From contig CAJULR010000022.1 of the NCBI GenBank assembly GCA_910587375.1, positions 62,001-126,000 of the forward strand: DNA of 64,000 nt, in the 5' to 3' direction. The position numbers and the translations under genes were made by a program. How positions within the stretch are numbered: position 1 is the first letter of the stretch; each line of letters begins with the position of its first letter. Positions 8,375 to 16,173 of the stretch are shown one piece after another. This stretch comes from Candidatus Gastranaerophilales bacterium. GTDB lineage: Bacteria > Cyanobacteriota > Vampirovibrionia > Gastranaerophilales > Gastranaerophilaceae. The notes below the pieces were generated by a model. That model was not told where the DNA came from. It searched no databases and saw only the letters and a list, made by a program, of their open reading frames with translations.

Positions 8375-9437
8375 ATTCATTCTCCAAATCGTTCTCTTGG
8401 CCATATTTTTCGCGGTGTTGAAGCACAAGGTTTTTTGTTGCTTGGTTAATTTTTTTTCTTGAAACCGCTCGCTTTTTATTGCTTATTTTTGCAAAATCTT
8501 TGTTATTATTGGTTTTAGAGGTTGTTTCTTCCTTTGTTCCTTCGTATGTAACTTTTTCTTTATATTTTTTTGCTTCACTTAAAAATTCAACATAGCTTTC
8601 ATATCTTGAAATGTCAATTGTATCAAGGTTTTTTATTACGTTACATTCTTCATCTTCGCCCAAAATGTGAAGGCAGTCTGAATATTTACACTCTTTTTTC
8701 AGTTCTTTAATTTCAGGAAAATAATCCCCAAGGTCTTTTGGAAGAATAAAATCAAAGGTGAGCCTTGAAAAGCCCGGTGTGTCTGTTATTTTAAAGTCGC
8801 CAAAGTCTAAAATTTCAGAGTGTCTTGTGGTGTGCACTCCTCTTTTTAGTTTTTCACTGACATTTTTTGTCCTTATGTTAAATTCCGGGTTTAGGGCATT
8901 TAAAATGGAGCTTTTGCCAACGCCGGACTGGCCTGTGAGCGCTATAGTTTTTCCTTTTATAAGTTTTTTTAAGTCGCAAAGCCCGTCTTTGCTTAATGCA
9001 GAGGTGAAAACAATCTCATAACCTAATGGTTTATAGATATTTGAGATTTTTTCTTTCATAATTGAAAGTTCGGCTTCGTTTGTTAAATCATCCTTGTTAA
9101 AACACAAAAGAGCAGGGATTTTGTGATATTTAAGAAATGTTAAATATCTGTTAAGTTGGGTAAAGTTTAAATCGGGCTCAAGAAGCGCAGACACCACAAG
9201 CATAAGGTCTAAATTTGAAACGGCAGGCCTTTTGCAGAAATTTTTTCTTGTTAAAACCTTTACAATTGCATTGTTATTTTCAATTTCAACAAAATCTCCG
9301 ACAACAATTCTTTCTTTTTTTTTCTTTAAAATTTCCCTTAATTTGCACTCTACAAGGGCAGTATCGCCTTTTTTTCCGTTTGGCATTACATAGTAAAAGT
9401 CTGAATGAATTTTATAAACCGTGCCTATCATCTTCAT
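8367..9437 (-). CDS. rsgA: Ribosome small-subunit-dependent GTPase A
   Basis: A circularly permuted GTPase that checks late assembly of the 30S subunit. Order seen: N-terminal OB fold (residues about 1-70), then G4 NKDDL, G1 P-loop GQSGVGKSS, the RGVHTTRH switch, G3 DTPGFS, and a zinc-binding segment with Cys-Cys-His and a later Cys (CKYSDCLH then EC). The start ATG 9437 lacks a clear ribosome-binding site; ATG 9431 is the alternative. About 65 extra residues at the C-terminus are Lys/Asn/Thr-rich and basic, a lineage-specific extension probably contacting rRNA (inference). It is divergent from accD, with the intergenic region shared. Confidence 0.92.
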   Translation of the reverse strand: MKMIGTVYKIHSDFYYVMPNGKKGDTALVECKLREILKKKKERIVVGDFVEIENNNAIVKVLTRKNFCKRPAVSNLDLMLVVSALLEPDLNFTQLNRYLTFLKYHKIPALLCFNKDDLTNEAELSIMKEKISNIYKPLGYEIVFTSALSKDGLCDLKKLIKGKTIALTGQSGVGKSSILNALNPEFNIRTKNVSEKLKRGVHTTRHSEILDFGDFKITDTPGFSRLTFDFILPKDLGDYFPEIKELKKECKYSDCLHILGEDEECNVIKNLDTIDISRYESYVEFLSEAKKYKEKVTYEGTKEETTSKTNNNKDFAKISNKKRAVSRKKINQATKNLVLQHREKYGQENDLENEYD

Positions 9438-9538
9438 TAAAATAATAGACAAATAACGCCCTTTTTGCAATTATTTTCTATTATATTATAATGTTTAGGT
9501 AACGAATATATTTTAGCTTGGGGAAGGTTAAATTAAAT

Positions 9539-10453
9539 ATGACTCTTACAGATTGGTTTAATAAAAGAAAAGAGCTTCAACAGCAGGCTCTTCGTGAAAA
9601 TGATGTTGTAATTGATGATTCTGTAGGAAAGCTTTGGAGCCTTTGTTACAATTGCAATTCTCAGCTTCCAAAAAAGGATTTGGAAAATAATAATATGGTT
9701 TGTCCAAATTGCGATTATCACTTTAGAATAGGCGCAAGAGCAAGAATTAAGCTTGTTTTGGACCAGGATACTTTCGAAGAAAGATATAAAAATATTACAG
9801 GGAAAGACCCTTTGAATTTTGTGGATACGCAGCCCTATTCAAAAAGACAAAAATCTGCAAAAGAAAAATCAGACCTTGATGAAGCGGTAATTACAGGCGT
9901 TGGCGAAATTGACGGGCAAAAAGTCGCCGTTGCCGTTATGGATTTTGACTATATGGGCGGCTCTATGGGCTCTGTTGTGGGCGAAAAAGTTACAAGAATT
10001 ATGGAAGATGCTCTTAAGGAAAGAATTCCGGTTATTGTATTTACAGCCTCAGGCGGTGCCAGAATGCAAGAATCTGCCTTAAGCCTTATGCAGATGGCAA
10101 AAACAAGCTGCGCTGTTGCAAAATTGAACGAAGCAAAGATTTTATACATAACAGTTTTAACAGAACCTACGTTTGGCGGGGTTACAGCAAGTTTTGGCAC
10201 TCTTGGCGATATTATGATAGCAGAAAAGGGCGCAAGGATTGGCTTTGCAGGAAGAAGGGTGATTGAGCAGACAATTAAAGAAAAGCTTCCTGCGGATTTT
10301 CAGACGGCAGAATACCTTTTAAAATACGGTCAAATCGATTTAATTGTTTCAAGAAACGAGATGAAAGAGAAATTGTCGAAGATTATTTCTATGCATAACA
10401 CTGCCCAAGGCAAAACTAATACAGCGAAGGTTATGGCAGGAGCGTCGAAATAA
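9539..10453 (+). CDS. accD: Acetyl-CoA carboxylase carboxyltransferase subunit beta
   Basis: Transfers the carboxyl group from biotin to acetyl-CoA, with AccA, to make malonyl-CoA for fatty acids. ATG 9539 is preferred (GGGGAAGG upstream). The N-terminal zinc ribbon has CYNC near residue 36 and CPNC near 55. The crotonase-fold core shows the GGSMGSVVGEK and TASGGARMQE oxyanion-hole patterns and FGGVTASFG. It ends with an Ala-rich tail. It is followed 51 bases later by accA, and the pair heads a plus-strand run that continues into c-di-GMP signalling genes. Confidence 0.95.
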   Translation: MTLTDWFNKRKELQQQALRENDVVIDDSVGKLWSLCYNCNSQLPKKDLENNNMVCPNCDYHFRIGARARIKLVLDQDTFEERYKNITGKDPLNFVDTQPYSKRQKSAKEKSDLDEAVITGVGEIDGQKVAVAVMDFDYMGGSMGSVVGEKVTRIMEDALKERIPVIVFTASGGARMQESALSLMQMAKTSCAVAKLNEAKILYITVLTEPTFGGVTASFGTLGDIMIAEKGARIGFAGRRVIEQTIKEKLPADFQTAEYLLKYGQIDLIVSRNEMKEKLSKIISMHNTAQGKTNTAKVMAGASK

Positions 10454-10504
10454 TTTAAAGCCCTTTTAAGGAGCGGGCAAAAACAAATATAAAAGGAAAA
10501 AAGC

Positions 10505-11455
10505 ATGCAAATACTAGACTTTGAAAAACCCATATATACAATGCAGGAAAAGATTGAAGAATTGAAAAAGATAAGCATGGATACAAATATGAATTATGAT
10601 AAAGAAATTGATACTCTTTCAAAACAAACAGAAGAGTATAAAAAAGAGCTGTATGAAAACCTTGAGGCCTATCAAAAGCTTCAAATTGCAAGACACCCGC
10701 AGCGCCCGAATTTCTTAGACTATATAAATCTTATGACTGAAGATTTTATTGAACTTCACGGGGACAGGGAAGGGTCTGACGACAGGGCGATTATAGGCGG
10801 TATTGCAAAAATCGACGGCAACCCTGTTATGATTATAGGAACCCAAAAGGGGAAAACCACAAAAGAAAACCTTGAATATAACTTTGGTATGCCGCAGCCG
10901 CAAGGATACAGAAAAGCTTTGAGGCTTTTTGAACATGCTTCAAGGTTTAATTTACCGATTATCACCCTTGTGGACACTATGGGTGCATACCCCGGGATTA
11001 AAGCGGAAGAAACAGGGCAAGGGATTGCAATTGCAGTCAATTTAAAAGAAATGGCAAAGCTTGATGTTCCTGTTATTGCTGTTATTACAGGCGAAGGCTG
11101 CAGCGGCGGGGCTTTAGGGCTTGCTGTTGCAAACAAGGTTTTAATTTTAGAACACGCATATTATACTGTAATTTCACCTGAAGGCTGTGCTTCAATTCTT
11201 TGGCGCGACGCAGCAGAAGCCAAAACCGCAGCACAGGCGCTTAAAATAACCGGGGACGACCTTTTGAAATTCGATATTGTGGATGAAGTGGTGAAAGAGC
11301 CTGTGGGCGGTGCACATTACGATGTTGAACTTATGGCAAAAAATCTTAAAGAAAGCCTCTTAAGGGCGCTTGAAGAATATAAAAACATGACACCCGGGGA
11401 ATTAAAAGATGACAGATATTCAAAATTCCGCCGAATGGGTGTTTTTGCAGAGTAA
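10505..11455 (+). CDS. accA: Acetyl-CoA carboxylase carboxyltransferase subunit alpha
   Basis: Partner of AccD in the carboxyltransferase heterotetramer. The 316-residue length is standard. The N-terminal coiled coil (residues 10-60) precedes RPNFLDYINLM, and the acyl-CoA site shows GTQKGKTTKEN, NFGMPQPQGYRKALR, DTMGAYPGIKAEETGQG and GEGCSGGALG. The start ATG 10505 has AAAAGGAAAAAAGC before it. Gene order accD-accA without accBC matches many bacteria where accBC lie elsewhere. Confidence 0.95.
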   Translation: MQILDFEKPIYTMQEKIEELKKISMDTNMNYDKEIDTLSKQTEEYKKELYENLEAYQKLQIARHPQRPNFLDYINLMTEDFIELHGDREGSDDRAIIGGIAKIDGNPVMIIGTQKGKTTKENLEYNFGMPQPQGYRKALRLFEHASRFNLPIITLVDTMGAYPGIKAEETGQGIAIAVNLKEMAKLDVPVIAVITGEGCSGGALGLAVANKVLILEHAYYTVISPEGCASILWRDAAEAKTAAQALKITGDDLLKFDIVDEVVKEPVGGAHYDVELMAKNLKESLLRALEEYKNMTPGELKDDRYSKFRRMGVFAE

Positions 11456-11518
11456 AAAACGGGATAATATTGTATTTCGGGCCAAAAGCCTTTTGAAATA
11501 AAAATTTAAGGACATAAA

Positions 11519-12139
11519 ATGCAAAATGTAATTAAAAACGGCAAAGATTTTAGAATTATCCCGGAAAAATTTGAAAGTTCTACAATCTGCAATATAGTTG
11601 ATTCTACGGAAGAAACAATTGGTTTCAACCTTCCGATTGCAAGCGAAATTGAGCTTTGTGATTATATAAAAGGGGATGAGGTTGAAATTTTTGGTTCTAA
11701 TAATGACGGGCTTATTTATTTCACCACCAAAATTACAGACAAAGACGGTGCGAACATAAAGGTTCAAATGCCTTCAAGTTATAAAAATATTCAAAGAAGA
11801 GAATATTCAAGGGTGGATTTCCACGGCGACCTTTCTTTTGTAGATTATGATAATGTTGTTTTGAAAACCGAAGATATCTCCGCCGGAGGGTTGAAATTTA
11901 TTTCAAATATACCGCTTGAAGAGCATTTAGAGTATAATATAAATATTGGTTTGTCTAACAATTTAACTGTTAAATGCACCATACAGCCCATAAGAATTCA
12001 GCAGATTGAATATGACGGAAAAGAGGCCTGGTCAATATCCGGCAAATTTAAAAATATTGAAAGCATAGATAGGATTGCACTTGTTCAATATTCTTTCAGA
12101 AGTATGACGGAAGCTGAAAATTTGGGAAGTGAAGAATAA
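11519..12139 (+). CDS. PilZ-domain c-di-GMP receptor (YcgR-like)
   Basis: A 206-residue cytoplasmic protein. Residues 1-90 look like the YcgR-type N-terminal beta domain. The PilZ domain follows with the RxxxR motif as RREYSR near residue 97 and the [D/N]xSxxG motif as DISAGG near 122, both required for c-di-GMP binding. YcgR-like proteins slow flagellar motors or tune pili when c-di-GMP is high. The ribosome-binding site is AAGGACAT. It is followed by a kinase and an HD-GYP phosphodiesterase gene, so receptor and turnover enzyme are encoded together. The downstream target is unknown. Confidence 0.85.
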   Translation: MQNVIKNGKDFRIIPEKFESSTICNIVDSTEETIGFNLPIASEIELCDYIKGDEVEIFGSNNDGLIYFTTKITDKDGANIKVQMPSSYKNIQRREYSRVDFHGDLSFVDYDNVVLKTEDISAGGLKFISNIPLEEHLEYNINIGLSNNLTVKCTIQPIRIQQIEYDGKEAWSISGKFKNIESIDRIALVQYSFRSMTEAENLGSEE

Positions 12140-12180
12140 GCGAAAATAAGCAAAACACTGTAAATGCTGTGGAGTGAAGA

Positions 12181-13845
12181 ATGGATAAAGCACCTTTAAA
12201 GCTTAAGCTTGCAAAAAAGGATATTAAAATAAGTACATATTTTGCGTTTTTAACAAGTATATTAATCGCAGGTATTGTAATTTTAACTGTCGGGTATATG
12301 TTAAGGTTTGTAAAGAACATTTCATCTGACTATAGCAACAACATAAGAAATGTGAATTATGTTGTATCTTCCCTTGTATTCCAGTTTTTTGCAGATTCAT
12401 ATGCTTCCGGCAAGGATTATGCCAGGGTAGACAGAGTTACAAACGTGCTTAAGGCAAACAATATGCTTGCTTATGCTTATGCGTATAATGTTGAAGATAA
12501 TGCAAACAAAAACAGAATTATATGGGCAACGGAAAAATCCTTAAAAGGAAAGCATGCCTATGAAGCGACAAATATTTTGCACAGCGGTTTGCAAGATTTT
12601 AACGATGTTCAGGAAATTCAAGGCGCAACTGATCATTACAATATTACAATCGGCCTTTCTCAAGGAAAAATTCAAAATAACAACATCCATTTAATGTTGG
12701 ACAATATGAAGATTTTTGTGCTTGTGCTGTTGTTTTTCGGGCTTCTTGCAAGTGCTATGATGAGCCGCATTATAAACAGCCCGCTTGTTCGTTTAACGCA
12801 GGGTGTTAAAGAGTTTGCAGGCGGAAATTTCAACTATAGATTAAAAAAGACAAAGTTTGGCGAAATTAACGAACTTGTTCAGGCATATAACAATATGGCT
12901 TCCCAGCTTTTAGAATTATATTCTTCTTTGGAACAAAAAGTTCAGGAAAGAACACTGGAGCTTGAGAAGGCAAATGATGAATTAAAAGAGGCACAGGCGA
13001 TGATGGTGCATTCAGAAAAAATGCGCTCTCTTGGCGAATTGGTTGCAGGAATTGCCCATGAAATCAATAACCCGATAAACTTTATTTACGGGAACATTAT
13101 GATTTTGGATAAATATAACAAAGATATGTTCGATTTGATTGAAAAATACTCTGAAAACGAAGAGGCGCTTTCTCCTGAAAAAAGGGTTGAAATTGAACAG
13201 ATGAAAGAAGAAATCGACATAGAATTCTTAAAAGACGATATTAAAGAATTAATCCGCTCTTGCATTGAAGGAACGGAAAGAACTAAAAACATAATTTTAG
13301 ATTTGAAGAATTTCTCAAGGATGGAAGAGATGGTTATGACCCAGTTTGACATCCCGAAAGAAATCGACACAACGTTAAATATTTTGAATAATAAATATAA
13401 AAACAGAATTACTATTCATAAAGAATATGAAGAAAACTTGCCTAAAATTGAAGCTTATGGTGGACAAATTAATCAAGTGTTTATGAACATTTTAGACAAC
13501 GCTGCCGCTGCAATTGAAGGAAACGGCGATGTTTATATTAACGTGAAGCGCACGGGCGAAAACGTTGAAATTAAATTCAAAGATACAGGAAAAGGCATTA
13601 AAAAAGAAAATTTATCAAAAGTGTTTGACCCGTTCTTTACAACAAAGCCTGTAGGGCAAGGAACTGGCCTTGGAATGTCTATAAGCTATCGCGTTATTCA
13701 AAACCACTTCGGTTCAATTTCTGTTGAATCTGAACTTGGCCAGGGCGCAACATTTACAATCGTTCTTCCGATTAACCACCCTGTAAAAAAAGAAGGCACA
13801 GCACCTTCTTTAACTGATGAACAAATTAAGCAGATTGAGGCTTAG
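12181..13845 (+). CDS. Membrane sensor histidine kinase
   Basis: A 554-residue kinase. Two membrane spans (about residues 20-42 and 178-198) flank a 135-residue extracytoplasmic sensor region of unrecognised fold. Then come a HAMP domain (SRIINSPLVRLTQGV), a coiled coil (LEQKVQERTLELEKANDEL), and a dimerisation box with the phospho-acceptor His in AHEINNPINFIYG near residue 293. A 60-residue acidic insertion (about 305-365) lies before the second helix. The ATP-binding domain shows the N box QVFMNILDNA, DTGKGI and GTGLGMS. The partner is probably the HD-GYP regulator encoded 17 bases downstream. The signal is unknown. Confidence 0.9.
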   Translation: MDKAPLKLKLAKKDIKISTYFAFLTSILIAGIVILTVGYMLRFVKNISSDYSNNIRNVNYVVSSLVFQFFADSYASGKDYARVDRVTNVLKANNMLAYAYAYNVEDNANKNRIIWATEKSLKGKHAYEATNILHSGLQDFNDVQEIQGATDHYNITIGLSQGKIQNNNIHLMLDNMKIFVLVLLFFGLLASAMMSRIINSPLVRLTQGVKEFAGGNFNYRLKKTKFGEINELVQAYNNMASQLLELYSSLEQKVQERTLELEKANDELKEAQAMMVHSEKMRSLGELVAGIAHEINNPINFIYGNIMILDKYNKDMFDLIEKYSENEEALSPEKRVEIEQMKEEIDIEFLKDDIKELIRSCIEGTERTKNIILDLKNFSRMEEMVMTQFDIPKEIDTTLNILNNKYKNRITIHKEYEENLPKIEAYGGQINQVFMNILDNAAAAIEGNGDVYINVKRTGENVEIKFKDTGKGIKKENLSKVFDPFFTTKPVGQGTGLGMSISYRVIQNHFGSISVESELGQGATFTIVLPINHPVKKEGTAPSLTDEQIKQIEA

Positions 13846-13862
13846 GGCGGGAGATATTGTAT

Positions 13863-14897
13863 ATGGCAAAGTATAGAGTTTTAATAGTTGATGATGAGCC
13901 TGATAACCTCCAGCTTTTATACAGAACCTTAAGAGGAAAGTATGAAATTGTAAAGGCAAATAGCCCCGGGGAGGCGCTTGAACTATTAAAAGACGGGGAT
14001 TATCAGTGTATAATTTCAGACCATAAAATGCCCGGCATGGATGGGGTTGAATTTTTGAAATTATCCTCTGAAAGCCATCCAAATGCTATAAGGCTCTTAG
14101 TTACGGCCTATTCTGATGTTAAAATTTTGATTGACGCCATAAACTACGCAAAAATTTACCGTTACATTAAAAAACCTTATGTGCCGGATGAACTTTTGCA
14201 TATTGTTGAAGCAAGTCTTGAATATTACCAATTGAAGCTTGATAATGAACTTTTAATTAAAGATTTAAAAGAATTATTCTCAGGCACCATAAAAGCAATT
14301 ATAGAAGCGCTTGATGCCAAAGATTCTTTCACCCTTGGCAGAAGCCGCCGTGTTGCTTTTTATTCCTCTAAAATGGTTGAATTTTTAAATTTAGATAAAT
14401 CCCAAGCAGGAATTATCGAACTTGCAGGCCTTTTGCATGACATTGGAATGATTGGGGTTGCGGAAGATATTTTGAATAAATCCCAAAAGCTGACGCCTGA
14501 AGAATTTGAGGAAATTAAAAAACACGTACACCATTCAGTAAAGATTTTAGAGGATATTAAACAGCTGTACGATGTTATTGAAGTGATTAAATATCACCAT
14601 GAACACTATGACGGAAATGGCTATCCTTTCGGGAAAGCGGGCGAAGACATTCCTTTGGGGGCAAGAATTATTGCAATTGCGGACGCTTTTGACAGTATGG
14701 TGTCAGACAGGGCATACAGACAGGGTTTAAGCCATGAAGAGGCGTTGAAACTTATTGAAGAGCGTGCAGGAAGCCAGTTTGACCCTGAATTAATCGGTGT
14801 GTTTAAATCAATTCTGCCTGCGGCTTCAAAAGAAATTAAAGAATATGAAGAAAGGCAAAGCCTGAAAGAAGCAAATAAGGTTGAAAACAACGCATAG
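13863..14897 (+). CDS. Response regulator with HD-GYP c-di-GMP phosphodiesterase domain
   Basis: A 344-residue two-domain protein. The receiver domain spans 1-125 with the acidic pair VDDEPD, phospho-acceptor Asp in ISDHKMPG near residue 53, and the conserved KKPY. The HD-GYP domain spans about 145-330: LLHDIGMIGV (the usual Lys after HDIG is Met here), HHSVKIL, then YHHEHYDGNGYPFG and IIAIADAFDSM. Family members hydrolyse c-di-GMP with a di- or tri-iron centre. ATG 13863 follows GGGAGATATT; a TTG two codons earlier is less likely. It lies directly behind the kinase gene, so phosphorylation probably controls phosphodiesterase output. Confidence 0.9.
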   Translation: MAKYRVLIVDDEPDNLQLLYRTLRGKYEIVKANSPGEALELLKDGDYQCIISDHKMPGMDGVEFLKLSSESHPNAIRLLVTAYSDVKILIDAINYAKIYRYIKKPYVPDELLHIVEASLEYYQLKLDNELLIKDLKELFSGTIKAIIEALDAKDSFTLGRSRRVAFYSSKMVEFLNLDKSQAGIIELAGLLHDIGMIGVAEDILNKSQKLTPEEFEEIKKHVHHSVKILEDIKQLYDVIEVIKYHHEHYDGNGYPFGKAGEDIPLGARIIAIADAFDSMVSDRAYRQGLSHEEALKLIEERAGSQFDPELIGVFKSILPAASKEIKEYEERQSLKEANKVENNA

Positions 14898-14931
14898 CTT
14901 TAAAAGGTGAAACACAAGGGACGAGGCGATT

Positions 14932-15624
14932 TTGAGCGAAGAATTAAAAAGAACAGTTGAAGTATTTACAGGTGCATATGCAAGCGGCAAAAGCGAAAGC
15001 GCCCTGAACCGTGCACTTCAATACGCAAGGCGCGGCAAAGACATTACCCTTGTGGATTTGGATACTGTGGAGCCTGCATACTGCCTTCGCCCGATTGTTG
15101 AAGATTTAAAAGAAAAAGGTATTTCAATTATCGCGCAGACGGATTATTTTGGCCTTGGCGAAGCAGGAAGCTATGTCACGGCAGAGCAGATAAATTGTCT
15201 TTCAAAAAACGGCGATATGATAATCGATGTGGGATATGGTGCCTCCGGCCTTGATATTCTTGATATTTTAAACAATATTGAGGAAGAAAAAGATTTAAGA
15301 ATTTATCTTGTTGTGAACACTTCAAAGTTTGAAACAAGGGACAAGGCAAGCATTTTAGAATACATAGATTTTTCTTCAGGGCTAAACAAGCGCCCCTGGA
15401 AGAAATTTTCAGGTTTTATTTCAAACACGCACCTTTCGGATGAAACAACAAAAGAAGACATTATTCGAGGCTATGACAAGCTTAAGGAGGTGTCTGAAGA
15501 AACCGGCATTCCTATTGTTGCAATTGGGGCGGACGAGAAATTTTTAAATGAATTTCCCGACGGGGAATACGATGGTGTTCCTGTTTGGTTTTACACCCGC
15601 TATATGCCAAAAGCATTGTGGTAG
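14932..15624 (+). CDS. P-loop NTPase of unknown role (MinD/CobQ-like)
   Basis: A 230-residue protein with a Walker A motif GAYASGKSE near residue 14, a TLVDLDTVEP segment near 40 and a hydrophobic IIDVGYGASG strand near 100, resembling the deviant P-loop MinD/ParA/CobQ fold. TTG 14932 is taken as the start because GAGG lies six bases upstream and no ATG occurs before the Walker motif. It is the last gene of the acc/c-di-GMP run, 34 bases after the HD-GYP gene. MinD-like ATPases in such settings often position polar structures (pili, flagella), but that role is inference. Confidence 0.7.
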   Translation: MSEELKRTVEVFTGAYASGKSESALNRALQYARRGKDITLVDLDTVEPAYCLRPIVEDLKEKGISIIAQTDYFGLGEAGSYVTAEQINCLSKNGDMIIDVGYGASGLDILDILNNIEEEKDLRIYLVVNTSKFETRDKASILEYIDFSSGLNKRPWKKFSGFISNTHLSDETTKEDIIRGYDKLKEVSEETGIPIVAIGADEKFLNEFPDGEYDGVPVWFYTRYMPKALW

Positions 15625-15665
15625 AAGGTGTTATAAAATGTGGCATGGTAATTATAGGGCCCATG

Positions 15666-15693
15666 TTGAATTTGACAAAAATTGAGGTATAAT
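15666..15693 (+). promoter_or_regulatory. Plus-strand promoter facing the small-peptide gene
   Basis: TTGAAT at 15666-15671 and TATAAT at 15688-15693 are separated by 16 bases, predicting transcription from about 15700. An extra TTGACA overlaps at 15672. The resulting RNA runs toward, and antisense to, the 3' side of the minus-strand peptide gene at 15759-15863. It is a candidate source of an antisense RNA. Confidence 0.6.
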
Positions 15694-15710
15694 ATAAAAA
15701 GCAGTTGAGC

Positions 15711-15745
15711 TTTAGCGGAATGCTGGTAACACCCGCTAAATTTTA
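15711..15745. terminator. Hairpin between convergent transcripts
   Basis: TTTAGCGG at 15711-15718 pairs with CCGCTAAA at 15733-15740 and is followed on the plus strand by TTTT. On the minus strand, a T5 run begins ten bases beyond the stem. It could end both the plus-strand RNA and the peptide mRNA, giving overlapping 3' ends. Confidence 0.55.
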
Positions 15746-15758
15746 ACCTTAACTGTGT

Positions 15759-15863
15759 TTATTTTCTAAACACTAGCACTATGATTGCAAGGATTAGTGC
15801 TAGTTTTGTATTGTCAAAGTCGATAAACATTAACAATAGGACTAACAAAAATTTTGCTTTCAT
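15759..15863 (-). CDS. 34-residue hydrophobic peptide, candidate type I toxin
   Basis: A very short gene. The product starts MKAKFLLVLLLMF, has a polar hinge DFDNTK, and continues with a second hydrophobic stretch ending in VFRK. The ribosome-binding site is exceptional: GGAGGTGAT, nine bases complementary to the 16S rRNA 3' end, nine bases before ATG at 15863. That site lies inside a predicted stem (15871-15926). A convergent promoter at 15666 would make RNA antisense to the 3' end. Short membrane peptides, occluded strong ribosome-binding sites and convergent antisense RNAs are the hallmarks of type I toxins such as TxpA, BsrG and Fst. I see no sequence identity to a named family. It could instead be an ordinary small membrane protein. 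Confidence 0.6.
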   Translation of the reverse strand: MKAKFLLVLLLMFIDFDNTKLALILAIIVLVFRK

Positions 15864-15870
15864 AAGCTAT

Positions 15871-15926
15871 CACCTCCCCTCTTTGGAAGTGTCCGTTTAA
15901 ATTGGCGTGCCAAGAGGGTTTAGGTG
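15871..15926 (-). promoter_or_regulatory. Stem-loop that buries the peptide gene's ribosome-binding site
   Basis: On the minus strand, CACCT..CCCTCTTGG (15926-15910) pairs with CCAAAGAGGG.AGGTG (15886-15871). There is one bulged A, a small internal bulge, and a 23-base loop. The 3' arm contains the AGGGGAGGTG ribosome-binding site, so translation would be blocked until the stem opens. Confidence 0.65.
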
Positions 15927-16054
15927 TTTTTTGTCAAGGTGCTCAAACTGCTAAATTTATAATATTTTAAATTTGTAACAATAAAAACCACTGTTTAGGG
16001 GAAAATATTGCCATATAAGGCATGTTGGACATACTTGTCTGATATTATAAAATC
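15927..16054. other. AT-rich intergenic stretch
   Basis: No gene is visible. On the minus strand TTTTTA and TATTAT, 17 bases apart (around 15958-15990), could be the promoter of the peptide mRNA, giving a leader of roughly 90 bases. This is weak evidence. Confidence 0.3.
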
Positions 16055-16122
16055 TAAAAAAATGGGTATTGAAAGGTTACAAAATCAATACCCGAGAAAT
16101 TGTTTATCGTTCTAAAATTTAG
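16055..16122 (-). terminator. Conserved 3' hairpin element of prepilin gene 1
   Basis: On the minus strand this reads AAATTTTAG, then a variant of AGATGAACAACTTTTCGG, a stem GGGTATTG/CAATACCC (16064-16093) with loop ATTTTGTAACCTTT, then a T-rich run. The same layout recurs after the three other prepilin genes at 34218, 39979 and 50293. Confidence 0.75.
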
Positions 16123-16173
16123 TTTGATTAATCACTGTCATTGCGTGCGGCTAACCGCCCCTTGGGTTTACGT

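Noticed and set aside
15700..15745. tRNA-like hairpin in the gap after the P-loop gene
   Set aside because: Only one stem is present, with no TPsiC or acceptor arms. It reads better as a terminator between convergent transcripts.
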